A stretch of DNA of 64,000 bases, taken from the NCBI GenBank assembly GCA_017311185.1, contig JAESUZ010004128.1:558001-622000 (forward strand). Reading direction: 5' to 3'. Each line of letters starts with the position of its first letter. The first letter of the stretch is position 1. Below the pieces are notes generated by a model. It worked only from the letters and a program-made list of their open reading frames with translations. It was not told the origin of the DNA and searched no databases. Positions 1-11,200 of this stretch are shown here, in pieces. This stretch comes from Proteles cristata cristata (lineage: Eukaryota; Chordata; Mammalia; Carnivora; Hyaenidae). A program made the translations under genes and the position numbers.

Positions 1-128
1 AGATAATGTAAGTGTGTCCTGAACCAAACTCAAGAATAATTATGGAAATAAAAAAAATATCCTGGCACGCACGTAGGTAAAATCCACCCATTCTGGCATT
101 CAATAAAAAATAACCAAAACTTATAAGT

Positions 129-335
129 GTGTGCACTCTCTCTCTCTCTCCCTACACCATGTGTGGACAGCGTGGGAAGGTGGCCATCTACAAGCCAGAA
201 GGAGACACCTCACCGCTAACTGAACGGCCAGCACGTGCTCTTGCACTTCCAGCCTCCAGAATGGTGAGAAATAAAGCCCTGTTGTTTAAGCCACTGGGTC
301 TGTTGTATTTTGTCATGGCAACCTGACTGACAAAT
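129..335 (+). repeat. MLT1-like (ERVL-MaLR) LTR fragment
   Basis: The segment reads like the 3' two thirds of a MaLR LTR: a CACCATGTGTGGACAGCGTG block, then GTGGCCATCTACAAGCCAG, GCCTCCAGAATGGTGAGAAA and finally GTTGTTTAAGCCACTGGGTC with a TATTTTGTCATGGCA end. It is an old solo-LTR fragment without internal coding sequence. Exact subfamily cannot be set by eye. Confidence 0.65.
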
Positions 336-1332
336 AAGAGTTTTCTGGGTTGTTTTTTTTTTTTTTTTTTGCTATTATAAAAAAATATTGCACCAAAACT
401 CCTGGCACATTTATCTTTACACACTCATGCTGATAGTGTCACAACAGACATTCCCGGAAGTTCGCTGGCTTGTTTACGGCGCCTGCACACGTAACCTTGG
501 AGTAGATATTTAGGCTGTTCTTTCTGGAAGTGCCTCTTTTGTGTTCCCATGTGCCACATTGATGTCATTCTGCAATGGTAAGGCCAAGTATTCCCACCAT
601 AGCCTAGAATGTGCCTTCATATTTGGAACGACAGATCGATCAGGAACAGGTAGTCATCCTTCTGCTTTCTTCATAGGCGCACTACTGACGTATTTTGGTA
701 GAAAATGCCTTGTGTGTGGTACTGGGCTGGGAAGCCTCCCCAGCACTAATACCGAGTCCCTGGGCACCAAACGCCAGAAGCACTCTGTCCCTAGCCATTG
801 CAGTAGGCGCAAAAGTCCCAAGCAGTTTCAAAGATCCCTGAGGGGGTTCCTTCCCCCACTCCCAGAAACTCTGAAACATGTATCAAATTTAAAATATTAT
901 AATTAATGTTGTATGTAAGTGATGAATCACTGACTTGTACTCCTGAGATGAATACTGCACTGTATGTTAACTAAAATTTACATAAATATTTTCAAAAAGT
1001 AAAAAAAAGTATCATAAAGAGTTTGTGTCTTACAGCTTTGCTACCAATGAAAAGTTTTTTTCTATTATTGTGGTTAGTGGTGGTTGTGGCCATCATTGTG
1101 GTTAGTATCTGCAATCTTTCTTTGATTCTAATTCCACAATTCTCTTATAAGCAATCCTTCATTAATTTAGGTTAGAATCTCACATATAAATGGACTCGAT
1201 CCATAGCATCAAATTTATTAAAAGAAAATTTCAAATAAAAAGAACAACATAAGGAATATCCATGCACATTATTCAGATTTAAACAGTTTAACACTTTGCA
1301 GGATTAGGTAGAATTTTTAAAAAAAATCTTCA

Positions 1333-1514
1333 GGGACTCCTGGGTGGCTCATTTGTTTGACTATCTGACTCTTGGTCTCAGCTCAGGCCATGATTTCATG
1401 GTGCATGGGTTTGAGCTCTGTGTCTGGCTCTGTGCTGACAGCATGGAGCCTGCTTGGGATTCTCTCTCACCTTCTCTCTCTGCCCTTCCCCTGCTCTCTC
1501 AAAATAAAAAAAAT
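1333..1514 (+). repeat. CAN-SINE (SINEC_Fc type), + orientation
   Basis: The tRNA-like head starts GGGACTCCTGGGTGGCTCAT and the copy ends in a CTCTC tract and AAAATAAAAA. It is diverged in the promoter boxes and is one of the few sense-oriented copies. It lies upstream of the gene. Confidence 0.85.
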
Positions 1515-1609
1515 TGTAAACATATTTTACTTTAGAAATATAACATGAAGTAGGGCCCCTCTGTGTTTACTTCACCAGCTATACTAATGTGTATCCTTTC
1601 CTCTATATT

Positions 1610-2065
1610 TATGATAGGCAGAATAATGGCCCCCTGAAGATTGTACTTTCAAATCTCTGGAACCTGTCAATATATTAGCTTCCATGGCAAGAAGGTTACA
1701 TGTGTGATTAAGGTTCAGGACCTTGAGAAGGGGAGGGTTACTTGCATTAGCCAGGTGGGCCCAATCCAATCGCATGGGCCAATCCAATCACGGGAACCCA
1801 TAAAATCCAAGAGCCTTTCTCAGGTGTGTTGAGAGTCATAGGGGCTGTGATGTTGCTGACTTTGAAGGTGGAAGGAGGAAGACATGAGCCAAGAAATGCA
1901 GGCGGATTCTAGAAACCGGATACGATAGGCAAATGGATGGAGACCCCTGTTAGGCTTCTGACCTAGAGAACTGTAAAAGAAAAAAATCTGTGTTGGTTTA
2001 AGCCAGCAAACTTGTGGTAATTCCTTAGAGCAGCAATAGAAAAAAAATACATTGTACCCTGTTAC
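1610..2065 (+). repeat. Old MaLR-like LTR
   Basis: It begins near AGGCAGAATAATGGCCCCC and contains GTGATTAAGG, CCAGGTGGGCCCAATCC and GACCTAGAGAACTGTAAAAG. It ends GTTTAAGCCAGCAAACTTGT followed by a GTGGTAATTCC and AGCAGCAATAG tail. This order is that of a MaLR-type solo LTR. The subfamily name is uncertain. Confidence 0.5.
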
Positions 2066-2751
2066 TATGTGTTTATTCACAGCGTTTTAAAACTTGGCCT
2101 ACGTTTTAACATTTTTTAGTAAAATGTGTTGGGTACACATCTCTCTGAGTGCTGATTAATTACGTGTAACTGAGCACTTGCAGTATGGAGTAGTATTACT
2201 CATTATCTTAAGACAAACACGGTAGTTGAGGCCTGGACTGGGGCAGTCTCGCTCAAGTCAGGATTGTTAAATTTGCATGTTCAGTAAACACAAAAGTTTT
2301 TAGGATAATTGCAAATGCTCCATGAAATATGATTTCTTCAGTCGGCAACCTGAGGGGAAGATAGTTTTTGTGACCCACGTCTCAGCATCAATTTCATCTT
2401 TAAAATCCGAATGAGATGGTCTGCTTCCTTGAGCTGTTAAATCCACGTTGAAGTCAATCTACTTAAAAGCATTAAATCAAATATATATATTTTTAAATGG
2501 CGGTTTAGGGAAGTCTTGGCCCGATTCTCTGCGTTGGGCTGGGGACCGCCGCCGTAGGGGGCCCGGGATTTTCCGGTGGTGGGTCCTCCGTGCCCACCCC
2601 GCTCCCCTCCCTCTTGAGGGGCTAGCCTGGGCGCAAACTGAGCGTCCCTCCGGGGTCTAAGTCCCCGGTCGCGCGGCCTCTACCGCCCCACTGTGAGCAA
2701 GACTCCCCCGAAGCGCAATAGGTTTCCCTGAGCTGTTTTGGACGCTCCCGG

Positions 2752-2772
2752 CTTCCGGCTTCCGGTTTCCGG
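2752..2772 (+). promoter_or_regulatory. Three tandem ETS-like motifs
   Basis: CTTCCGG at 2752-2758, CTTCCGG at 2759-2765 and TTTCCGG at 2766-2772 follow each other with an exact 7-bp step. CTTCCGG is the reverse form of the GABPA/ELK consensus CCGGAAG. Such clusters mark TATA-less housekeeping promoters at or just upstream of the start site. Binding is inferred. Confidence 0.6.
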
Positions 2773-3049
2773 GCGGTCAGGTGCCTGTGCTCACGTGACC
2801 GGCCCTTCTGTCATTCCGCTGCGCTGCAGCTCGTTTCTGCCTGTGCCGCCCTCAACGTCTCCTGGGTGTGGGGACGTGTGCCCTTGCCGGCGCTCGGGGT
2901 CCCGCGGCCGCGCAGGCCTGTGCACCGGGCAGGAGACGCCCCTCGGCCCTGACTCGGCGCCCCAGCCGGGCGGTGCCCCCCGACGGCCCAGACCGCTGCG
3001 TCCTCCGTGCCGCCCGCGGGTGCGGTGTCGGGTCCCCTGGATTCGCGAA
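2760..3049 (+). other. ATP6V1H: Probable non-coding exon 1 (5' UTR) of ATP6V1H
   Basis: Exon 2 begins with an acceptor inside the 5' UTR, so at least one upstream non-coding exon must exist. The best donor in the CpG island is GCGAA|GTAAGC with GT at 3050-3051. The transcription start is not visible from sequence; 2760 is only a guess from the ETS cluster. Alternative donors such as CAG|GTATAA at 3280 or CAG|GTGCCT at 2781 cannot be excluded. Confidence 0.4.
2790..2799. promoter_or_regulatory. CLEAR-type E-box (TFEB/MITF family site)
   Basis: The sequence CTCACGTGAC matches the CLEAR consensus GTCACGTGAC at 9 of 10 positions and includes the full palindrome TCACGTGA. V-ATPase subunit genes are established members of the lysosomal CLEAR network driven by TFEB, TFE3 and MITF. 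The site lies 18 bp after the ETS triplet, in the expected place for a functional promoter element. Confidence 0.65.
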
Positions 3050-4342
3050 GTAAGCCCGTAGTCGCGCCGTGTCGCCCCTCGCCCCGGCCGGAGGGAGGCG
3101 AGCCCGCCGTTTCCCGGCTTCCCCGGTGCCTGCTGGTTTCTTGCCGCGCAGGCCCGTCCAGCCCTCTTGCGGCCCCGCATTTCCAGATTTCTCTCCTTCC
3201 AGGCCTCGGCTAGGTTTACGCAACTGGAGCTCCTTCCCCCAAAGGGGCAGGAGTGGGGGCGGGGAGCGGAGGAGGACAGGTATAAAGTATACTTTCCCAG
3301 GATCGGGCCCCGGCCCTGGCCTGCTGAAGGTTCGAGTTGTTCAGGGACCCAGATGACCATCCGGGGGCACCTTCACCTACCCCGGGGGAGGCCGCTGGGC
3401 CCGAGTCGGCTCGGCGTTCAGGGTTCCGGACGGAGCCGGTTTTCCCTCTGCGCTCCCGCTCTGTATTGCTTTAGTTGTTTGGGCAGCAGACTCTCAGATG
3501 TAGAGATTAAGTTCCAAACTGACTGTGGTCATTGGGATCGCAGAGTAGAATTTGGGGTATGGTTTTAGCTTCTTTGTGGCCGTGGCCTTCTGTTTTGTGA
3601 ACCAGAACCTGTATTTTGTATTGAGATAGTATCAGGCGTAAGCATTTACCCGTAAATTTAGAAGTGAGAATTAACACGAGAGCCCATTATTGTAGCTTGT
3701 TGTCCTCCGGTCAGACTCCCGTTGGGTATTTGTTCCAAAACTTCCTCCCAAAATTGATTTTGAAAATACTGTCAACTTGGTTGAAGAAAGAAAGCTCCGC
3801 CTTTGAAGAAATTACATTCCCACCATGGGGTTTTTAATTTGAATGAGTAAGTTTAGAAACCGCTTGTAGTTTTGTTTTGTTTTAAAAAATAATGATGCTG
3901 CAAAATGATGCTTAGTAAATGTAAATAAAATAATTGGTCTTATCTCTACTGTAGGGTTATTTTTTTCTGTGTCAGAAGAAAGTTGATACCGGTCGTATAC
4001 ATTTAAACTGTATGCCTGTTTTATTTAAGCCAGACTTCTGATGTCAGTATCTTAAAGAGTTACTTTGAAAAATCATACTGCAACATTAGTGCCAGTAATT
4101 AGAACTTTTCCTGGAAAAGTGAAAATCTTTAGAGAACACTTTTATGGAGCAGAGCATAATTGGGCAGGTTTGAAGTAGAATGACTTTCATATTCAGGATA
4201 TTTAATAGATTTAATGTTTGCATTGAATGGGGAGGATAAGGTGACAATGATGGTATTGATAACAATAATAATGATAGTAGTAGTAGCTGTTAAAAGATGG
4301 TAACACCCAGCATTCTTGTTTTACCTTGCATCATAATGGCAG
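3050..4342 (+). other. ATP6V1H: Intron 1 of ATP6V1H (5' UTR intron)
   Basis: The first 400 bases are the tail of the CpG island; the rest is ordinary AT-rich DNA with a short (ATA/ATG) imperfect run near 4262-4286. No repeat insertion was recognised, which is unusual compared with the other introns and fits a 5' intron that may carry regulatory sequence. Confidence 0.45.
3255..3287 (+). promoter_or_regulatory. GC box plus TATA-like motif, possible second start region
   Basis: A GC box GGGGGCGGGG at 3255-3264 is followed by TATAAAG at 3281-3287, still within the CpG island but downstream of the probable exon 1. This could drive an alternative first exon. It may equally be chance. No matching unique donor downstream was obvious. 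Confidence 0.3.
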
Positions 4343-4490
4343 CTCTGTTGAGAAACAACCGAGATTGAAACGTTTAGATGACCAAAATGGATATCCGAGG
4401 TGCCGTCGACGCTGCAGTTCCAACGAACATCATTGCCGCCAAGGCTGCAGAAGTTCGTGCCAACAAAGTGAACTGGCAGTCGTATCTTCA
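4343..4490 (+). CDS. ATP6V1H: ATP6V1H exon 2 (start codon, codons 1-37)
   Basis: The exon starts after the acceptor CATAATGGCAG and ends at the donor TTCA|GTAAGT. Bases 4343-4377 are 5' UTR and coding begins at ATG 4378. An in-frame TAG at 4375-4377 abuts the ATG, so the protein cannot start further upstream. The ATG at 4378 has a poor context (T at -3, A at +4), while the in-frame ATG at 4387 (Met4) has A at -3 and G at +4. The encoded residues MTKMDIRG through QSYL are typical of the family. The exon ends in phase 2, splitting Gln38. Confidence 0.95.
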
Positions 4491-7400
4491 GTAAGTACCG
4501 ATTTGCTGTGAATCAGGGATCATCATGTGCTTTGGCCGCAGACTTTCTCATGGTCATGCTTCTATGAGAGAAATGCTGGAAAAATACTACTCCATATGGA
4601 AGACGACACTTCCTCCTTAGAAGTTTTACCTGTCCGAGCAGTTTTGATCTCCTGTGTCTGGGAAGTTGTATTTTTTGAGTGAGTGGGAAATGTGGGCAGC
4701 GTGTTTGTGGGATCTGGAGGGGGGATGGGGATGGGTGGTGGGCAAAGCCTGCCAGACTGGCTCCTTGTGCCTTGGTGATCAGTGTGGGCACAGATGGTGT
4801 TGCAGCGTGGCTCATACAACCAGTGAAAGGTGTAGGTGTTTGAATTCCAAGACCTGGGTTTGACCTCTGGTTCTTCTGTCTACCGGTTGGGTAATCTCAG
4901 GTGAGTCTTTTAACTTTTCTGAGTTTCATTGAAGTAAATGAAATGGGGAACACGTATCTCCCAGAGCTGTTGCTGAAATAGTATATTTAAAGTATTCGCC
5001 CAGTTGGATATATGCATTAGTATGTTGAATACGCTCCATAAATTTTAGTTCTTTCCCCTTCTTTCTTACATGTATTAAGATTTAGCATGCTGGTGTTCTG
5101 TGTTTAATGTAAGGGGCCATTTCTTCTTGACTGTATTTTATCGTGTTGACTTCATATCTGTTTATTTCGGTATATTTATAACAGTGATGTATTAAAGAAA
5201 TTTAATTAAGATTTTCAGATACGTTTTGAAAAACAGATAGAGGCATCTTTAGTTTTATATTTAGGATTTTGCTGTAAGAGGGACATGCCGTGTACAAAGA
5301 TGATGAGCTTATTTCTGTTACTGTAGTCACTCATCAGACATTTACTGTCACCCTATGTCGAGGCTTTGAGGCTTCAAAAAGGTAAACTTCCAGTCTGGAG
5401 GGGAAGTCAGTTATATAAACAGATCATCTAAATTCAGTATGTTAACAGAGGTGATAGAAAGGTGCACAGGGAATGCCGAGTGCACAGAAAAAGGACAGCT
5501 CATCCTAACTTCAGGAAGCTTTCCTGAAGGGAATGTTCAAAAGTAGGGAGTTAAAAGCAGCACTCCGGGTGGGGAATAATACATGTTCTGGGGGCAGGCA
5601 GTGGGGTGGGCTGAGGCCGGAGAGGCAGCCAGGAGCCAATTGTGAAGGCTCCCGAAGGAGCACAGTTTTAAGATCCCTGTTGCAGGAATGGGAACCACCG
5701 ATGTTTGTAAGTGGGGGTTGGACGTCAGACTGCCTTTCAGTTGGATCCTTCTGACAGCGTAGAGGGTGGATTTGCGGAAACCTAGAGCCAGGCCAGAGCT
5801 GTGGCTATATCTAGGTTGTTGAAAGGGATGGAATCGGATAGATTTGAGAAAGTCTTCGTGATCGATTTAATATACAAGGGCTAAAAAGAATCTAGGATGA
5901 TTCTGGATTCCTACGTTAAGGGCCTAGATTATCGTGGGGCAGGAGGAGGGGGGACTTCCTGATATTTTCTCTGTTCATCTGTATCTGTATAATTTAAATT
6001 TAATTTAAATCCCCTGTGAAATTAGGATTTTGAGCTTTGTTTCCTAATTTTAGTCCTGAGTGTGGTTAGACTAGAGGGCAAGGAGTTTCATGTTTATGAA
6101 GCTTGCCTCTGTTGATAACCTAAATAGAATGATATTATCATTCATCAGAAAGCACTGGCCGACTGGTGGAAGTTCCCTAGTGTTGGCATCTGGAACATTT
6201 TTAGTTCCAAGGGGATATTTAATTGCTTTCTCTTCTGTTCCTCCTTTTCAAAGGCCTCTGTACTAAGTTGTAGCCTCGCTCATTCCTCCTCCTCTCCTTT
6301 ATTCTGTTGTCCATCTCATGCCCTTCTTTCCTTCTACCCTGTATGTCGGTGCACAGATGTTCGCCAGGTGTTAACTGTGTGCCTGCTGTTGACCCAGCTC
6401 TAGTGTGACATGTACTTCCCCTGGAGGAGCTCACAAATCGCTGGGGGCTGATGGTGACACATGAATTCTCAGGAACCTTCTATCACGACTTACCCTGATC
6501 AAATAAAACCCGTGAAGAGTCCCCCAGCGTCCAAAGGCCACTGTGCTCTATCCCTCACGAATTAGCATGTTATTATGAAAACACAGTGTTCTGAAAACGT
6601 ACGGATATTTGACTAAACTTTTCCTTACTAACGGAACAAGACAGCATGTAAATGAACGGGTGTGGCTGGAATCTGGTAAAACCGTATCCGGAGGAGATGA
6701 GAATCATAAAATTGCATGCTTCCTCTTGAATTTTACGGCCTAACAAGGAAACAGACCTTCAAATAAAAAATTAGGTGATAAATGGCGGGAAGCATAGAGA
6801 CGAGGTTTTCTCAGATAACAAAAGCGGGGAGCGAATAATTGTCTGGGAGCATTGGGACTGACTTCACAGAGCCCATGAAGACACTCGGAGGACTTGGGGC
6901 TGCGGTGCAGGAGGCTCGGGGGGTGGGGGGGTGAGGGGGTGGGGCTGAGAAGTAGAAGAACCTGCAGCCCCGGGGAGCTCGGGGAGCTCTGGGGAGCTCG
7001 GGGAGCTCTGGGTCGTTTGGCTCCCACTTCGCACACCTTGTTGGCTGGCGTTGTGGGCCCAGCGCCACAGCCGTCCGGACACTTCCCTTCCCGTCCACAT
7101 CCAGACGGATGCTTGTAGTTCTGCTCCTGGAACACATGGTGGGTCCGACCACTCTGCTCCAGCTCCAGCGCCACCAGCCTGCGTGAGCCGTGTCACCGGC
7201 TCCCACACGCTGTCCCCTTGTGGCCCCTTGCCTGCTGTCCCTGCTTCTGCTGTCCCCCAGAGGAGCAGCTCCGTTGTTTTCTTTTTTATTTAAAAAACTG
7301 ACTTAACTGACATACAGTATTACGTTAGTTTCAGGTGTACAACGTAGCAGTTCGATATTTTTATACGTTATGAAATGATCACCTCAGTGGGTCTAGTTAC

Positions 7401-8230
7401 CCTCTGTCACCAAAGTTATTACAAAAATATGACCGGATATTTTCCCCGTGCTGTACTTCCCACCATCAGGTCTTATTTATTTCATGCCGGGAGTTTGTAC
7501 GTCTTCATCCCCTTCACCTCGTTTGCTCATCCCCTCCGTCCCGTAATCACCACCAGCCTCCATGATCTGTCTGTATCTGTGAATTGGTCTGTTTTGTTTG
7601 TTGGTTGGTTGGTTTTTAGATCCCACACTTCGGTGAAATCGTGCAGCATTCGGTCTCTCTTATTTCCTTTAGTGTGTTATCCCCGGGGTCCATCCATGTT
7701 GTCCCACATGGCAGGAACTCATCCCTTTTTATACGATACTCTGCTGTGTACGTACCACATTTTCCTTACGCATGTGCCTCTGGATAGACACTCTGGCTGC
7801 CTCCGTATCTTGCTTACTGTAAATAATGCTGCAGTAAACACTGGAGTGCTCGTATCTTTCTGAATTAATGTTCGTTTTCCTCAGATAAATAGCCAGAAGC
7901 AGACTTGAGCACTTATCTACAGAGCTGTGACAGTCATTTTGAAAATACAGCTCAGGCCACGCCACCCGCTCCCAGCCCTCCCGCGGCTCTGCTGTTCTTG
8001 CTCTTTCAAGCTCCTGCTGCCCGACCGCCCTTGGACTTACCCTTCCGTCTGGAAGGTCCTCCCTGGATCACTTGGCTCATTAACTCACTTCCTGTGGGCT
8101 TCTGCACTGGTGGCCTCAGAGAGGACTTCACTGCAACCTACCGAAAATCTATCCTTTTCTCTGTTGTCACTAGAATTCTAACTTTTTACCCAGCTTCAGT
8201 TTTTTTCATAGCATTTAGTGTCTTGGCATT

Positions 8231-8279
<49 letters not shown>

Positions 8280-11200
8280 AAAATTACTTCTCTCTGTGTT
8301 TGTGTTTTTTGTTTTCCCCACTGCAATGCAGGCTCAAAGAGGGATGTGTAATTCAGTGCCGTGTCACCTGTTCTTAAAGGTGCCAGACACACAGCAGGCT
8401 GCCTGTTGATCTTGGCTGATTAGATCATGAATGAGTAGGGTGGGTGTAGTAGGGTAGGGAGACAGGTGTGTGAGGAGGGAGCGACATTCTAGGTTCAGCC
8501 ACGCACCGTGTCGTGTTACTTTCACAGCGGCACCATGACCTACGTTCTTCTCTCCTTCTCTTAAGGAGGAGTAGATAGCTGTTCAGATGGGTTAATAGTA
8601 TGTATACACTGAAACAGGTTTTAATTAGTTGTTAAAATGAGTTTTCTTTTCTTTCTTTTTATTGGGAGAGAGAGTGTGAGCAGGAGAGGGGCATAGGGAG
8701 AGAGACAGAGGGAGAGACAGAGAGAGAGAGAGAGAGACAGAGAGAGAATCTTAAGCAGGTTCCACACTCACCGAGGAGCCCAGTGCACAGCTTAACCCCA
8801 CAACCCTCGGATCTTGACCTGAGATGAAATCAAGAGTTGGGTGCTCAACCGACGGAGCCACCCAGGAGCCCCTACAACGATTATTCTTGAAGGCCTCTAC
8901 GTCGGTGCTAGGTAGCACTGCCATTCACATTCACAGTGACTGCTGTGTGCTTGAGGAGGCTGGCGTTAGGTAAGAGGGATGGGGAGGAGGGTGGATGGGA
9001 AGCAGGGAGGCCTCTGATGGGTTGTTACCTTAAGGCAGAGCTACGCCAGAGGCAGAGAGGTTGGGAGGGAGGATTGTGACACTGGTGCGTGAGTGGTTGT
9101 AGGTCATTGGAAAAGAGACCAGGTTCCTCACTTGCTGGGTTATGGGAACGTCAGAAGAAGATTCAGAGACAAAAGGATTTCAGCAAGAAAAGAGAAAGGT
9201 TACTTACAAAAAACTAGAGGAAATTCAGACACTAGAAGAGCTGGCTTACTGAATAAAACCATGATTATTTAAATGGGGAAGAAAGCTGTGAAACGAGGAG
9301 GTTACCAAAAGTAACCTTCATTGCACCGTTCCCGTCGTGGTAGAAAAACCACAACTCTGCCACACGATTATCCTATCTTCAAAGGTTACAATGCGCTTTC
9401 ACACATCAGCGTAGCAAACTCTGGGAGTGAAATTGTGTTAGCTAGAGAGTTCAGGCTTATGAAAAAGACGGACTGTATTTTGGGGCCAGGACTGGGCCTC
9501 CCAGGGTATGGAGGGCCTTTTCCCCGGCCTGGTATATGAGTACTTAGCCACAGAGGAGGCCGGGCAAAGTGTCTTTTTTTTTTTTTTTTTTGGCTTTCAT
9601 TCTCTGGGATGGAATGTGCGTAGGGCTATATGTTAGCAATCTCGGCCCTGCCCCTGCAGGGTCTGGAATGCCGTGTGCCTGCTCGGTGGGAGGAGAGGCC
9701 CCGTGTGTGAGTGGGGACTGTAGGAGGTTGGCCTGGGCTGGAGCCGAGCAGCACAGAGGCTAGCGGGGAGCGCTCGGGGAGGGTTCAGGGAGTGCATAGG
9801 AAGAGAGCCCCCCCCCACAGTGCTCGAGGCACGGGGTGGGAGACCAGAAATCTGTGAAGAGCACTAATGAGAAGCGGCCTGAGGAGGGCGAGAAGAATCC
9901 AGAAGCACAGGAAGAGAGGGCCGAGAAGTGGCCACATTGCCACTTGCCCCAGAGATCTAGAAAGATAAGGACTGCAAATTCCCCACTGGGCTGGTAAGGA
10001 AGGGATTGCTGGAAAAATGCCATGTGTGAGAATAGTTCACACACACACACACAGAGAGCACATGTGAAAACAAAGTTACAGCACTTAAACCTACAGAACT
10101 GATCCAAGAATGACAGCAGATTACAAAATCCAGCAGCAAGTTAAAGTAAAATAGTGTTGAGTAATATAAAACCCAAAAGGGGTGAAGTAAGACGCTGAGA
10201 TTTGGAGTGCTCAGAAGTCAAGATCTTTGGAGGAGAGTCCGGCCGTGGGTAAGGGTGTCAGGAAGGCTGGACGTTCCGCTCCCTTGTCCCGGGGAGGGCA
10301 CAGCTCTGAGGACCTCACCTTCCCAGGCGCTCCTTGGTGCTCAGAGGCCCGTTGTCCTCAGGACTTTGCCCAAATCTGGGCTGGGCTCTCTGCCTTTCAT
10401 GTCCGGTTACCCCATCCATCCCTGGTCTTTCCCGGGAGCACCACCACCGTTAATCTCCTGCACACCAGTCTCCATGTCAAGGCCTGTCACCGGGAACCTG
10501 GCCCGAGGCATCCGAAAAAGGACTCCATGTCTGTAACTATGCGAATGGGGAGACCTGCCTCAGATTCAGTGTTCTCCTGGCTGGGCTTCTGTGGGACCCT
10601 TGTCTCCCAGCATGCTCTGGGGTGGGGGCGGGAGAGGGCAGGGTTTCAACCACGGAGTTAAAAAATATATATATATATTTTTATATGTATTATGTATGCT
10701 ATTTGAAAGTCAAAGCATTTTAAGAAAAATTTTAATGTTTACTTATCTTTGAGAGAGACAGAGCATGAGAAGGGGAGGGGCAGAGAGGGAGACACAGAAT
10801 CAGACGCAGGCTCCGGGCTCCGAGCTATCAGCACAGAGCCCAATGCAGGGCTTGAACCCATGAACTGTGAGATCATGACCTGAGCTGAAGTTGGAAATCT
10901 AACCGACTGAGCCACCCAGGCGCCCCATGAAGGTCAAAGCATATTACAAGACATTTCTTACTTTATTTTGTTTTATTAATTTAATTTAATTTAATTTTAA
11001 TTTTAATTTAATTATTTTGTTTTTTTTTTAATTTTTTTTCTCTCGTAGTTTATTGTCAAGTTGGTTTCCATGACATTTTTTATTCTAAATGTGCGTTTAT
11101 TTCATGCTTATACACATGAGGTGCTTTTCTTGTATTTCTTCATAACCACTCTGTGCAAGCGGCGGGCACAATTGTGATTGCCCTTTTACTGGTGCGGCAA

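Larger units (their letters stand above)
1..2500. other. Upstream flank of ATP6V1H, no gene recognised
   Basis: This stretch precedes the CpG-island promoter. It contains an MLT1-like LTR piece (about 129-335), a SINE (1333-1514) and a second MaLR-like LTR (about 1610-2065). The part at 860-1010, with a run resembling a repeat tail rich in ATGTTAAC and A residues, may be another interspersed repeat. I see nothing assignable at 380-860, 1015-1330 or 2070-2500. The short open frames here have no protein-like character. In human the next gene upstream is RGS20 in divergent orientation, but no RGS20 exon was recognised here. Confidence 0.6.
2520..3470. promoter_or_regulatory. CpG island of the ATP6V1H promoter
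   Basis: Base composition changes sharply at about 2515 from AT-rich to GC-rich with dense CpG (GCGCGGCC, CCGCGGCCGCGCAGG, GTCGCGCCGTGTCGCCCC) and fades after about 3470. This is the usual unmethylated island of a housekeeping gene and sits 1-2 kb before the first coding exon. Long open frames seen on both strands here are a by-product of low stop-codon frequency in GC-rich DNA, not genes. Confidence 0.85.

Noticed and set aside
129..424. Short frames at the left edge
   Set aside because: They lie in a MaLR LTR fragment and translate to non-protein-like sequence.
2791..3360. 189-codon open frame on the - strand in the CpG island, possible divergent gene
   Set aside because: Arg/Gly/Pro-rich translation typical of CpG islands, with overlapping long frames on both strands. 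No homology recognised.
7375..7863. 162-codon open frame with hydrophobic stretches
   Set aside because: It is the wrong strand of an old L1M relic and has no protein-like pattern.
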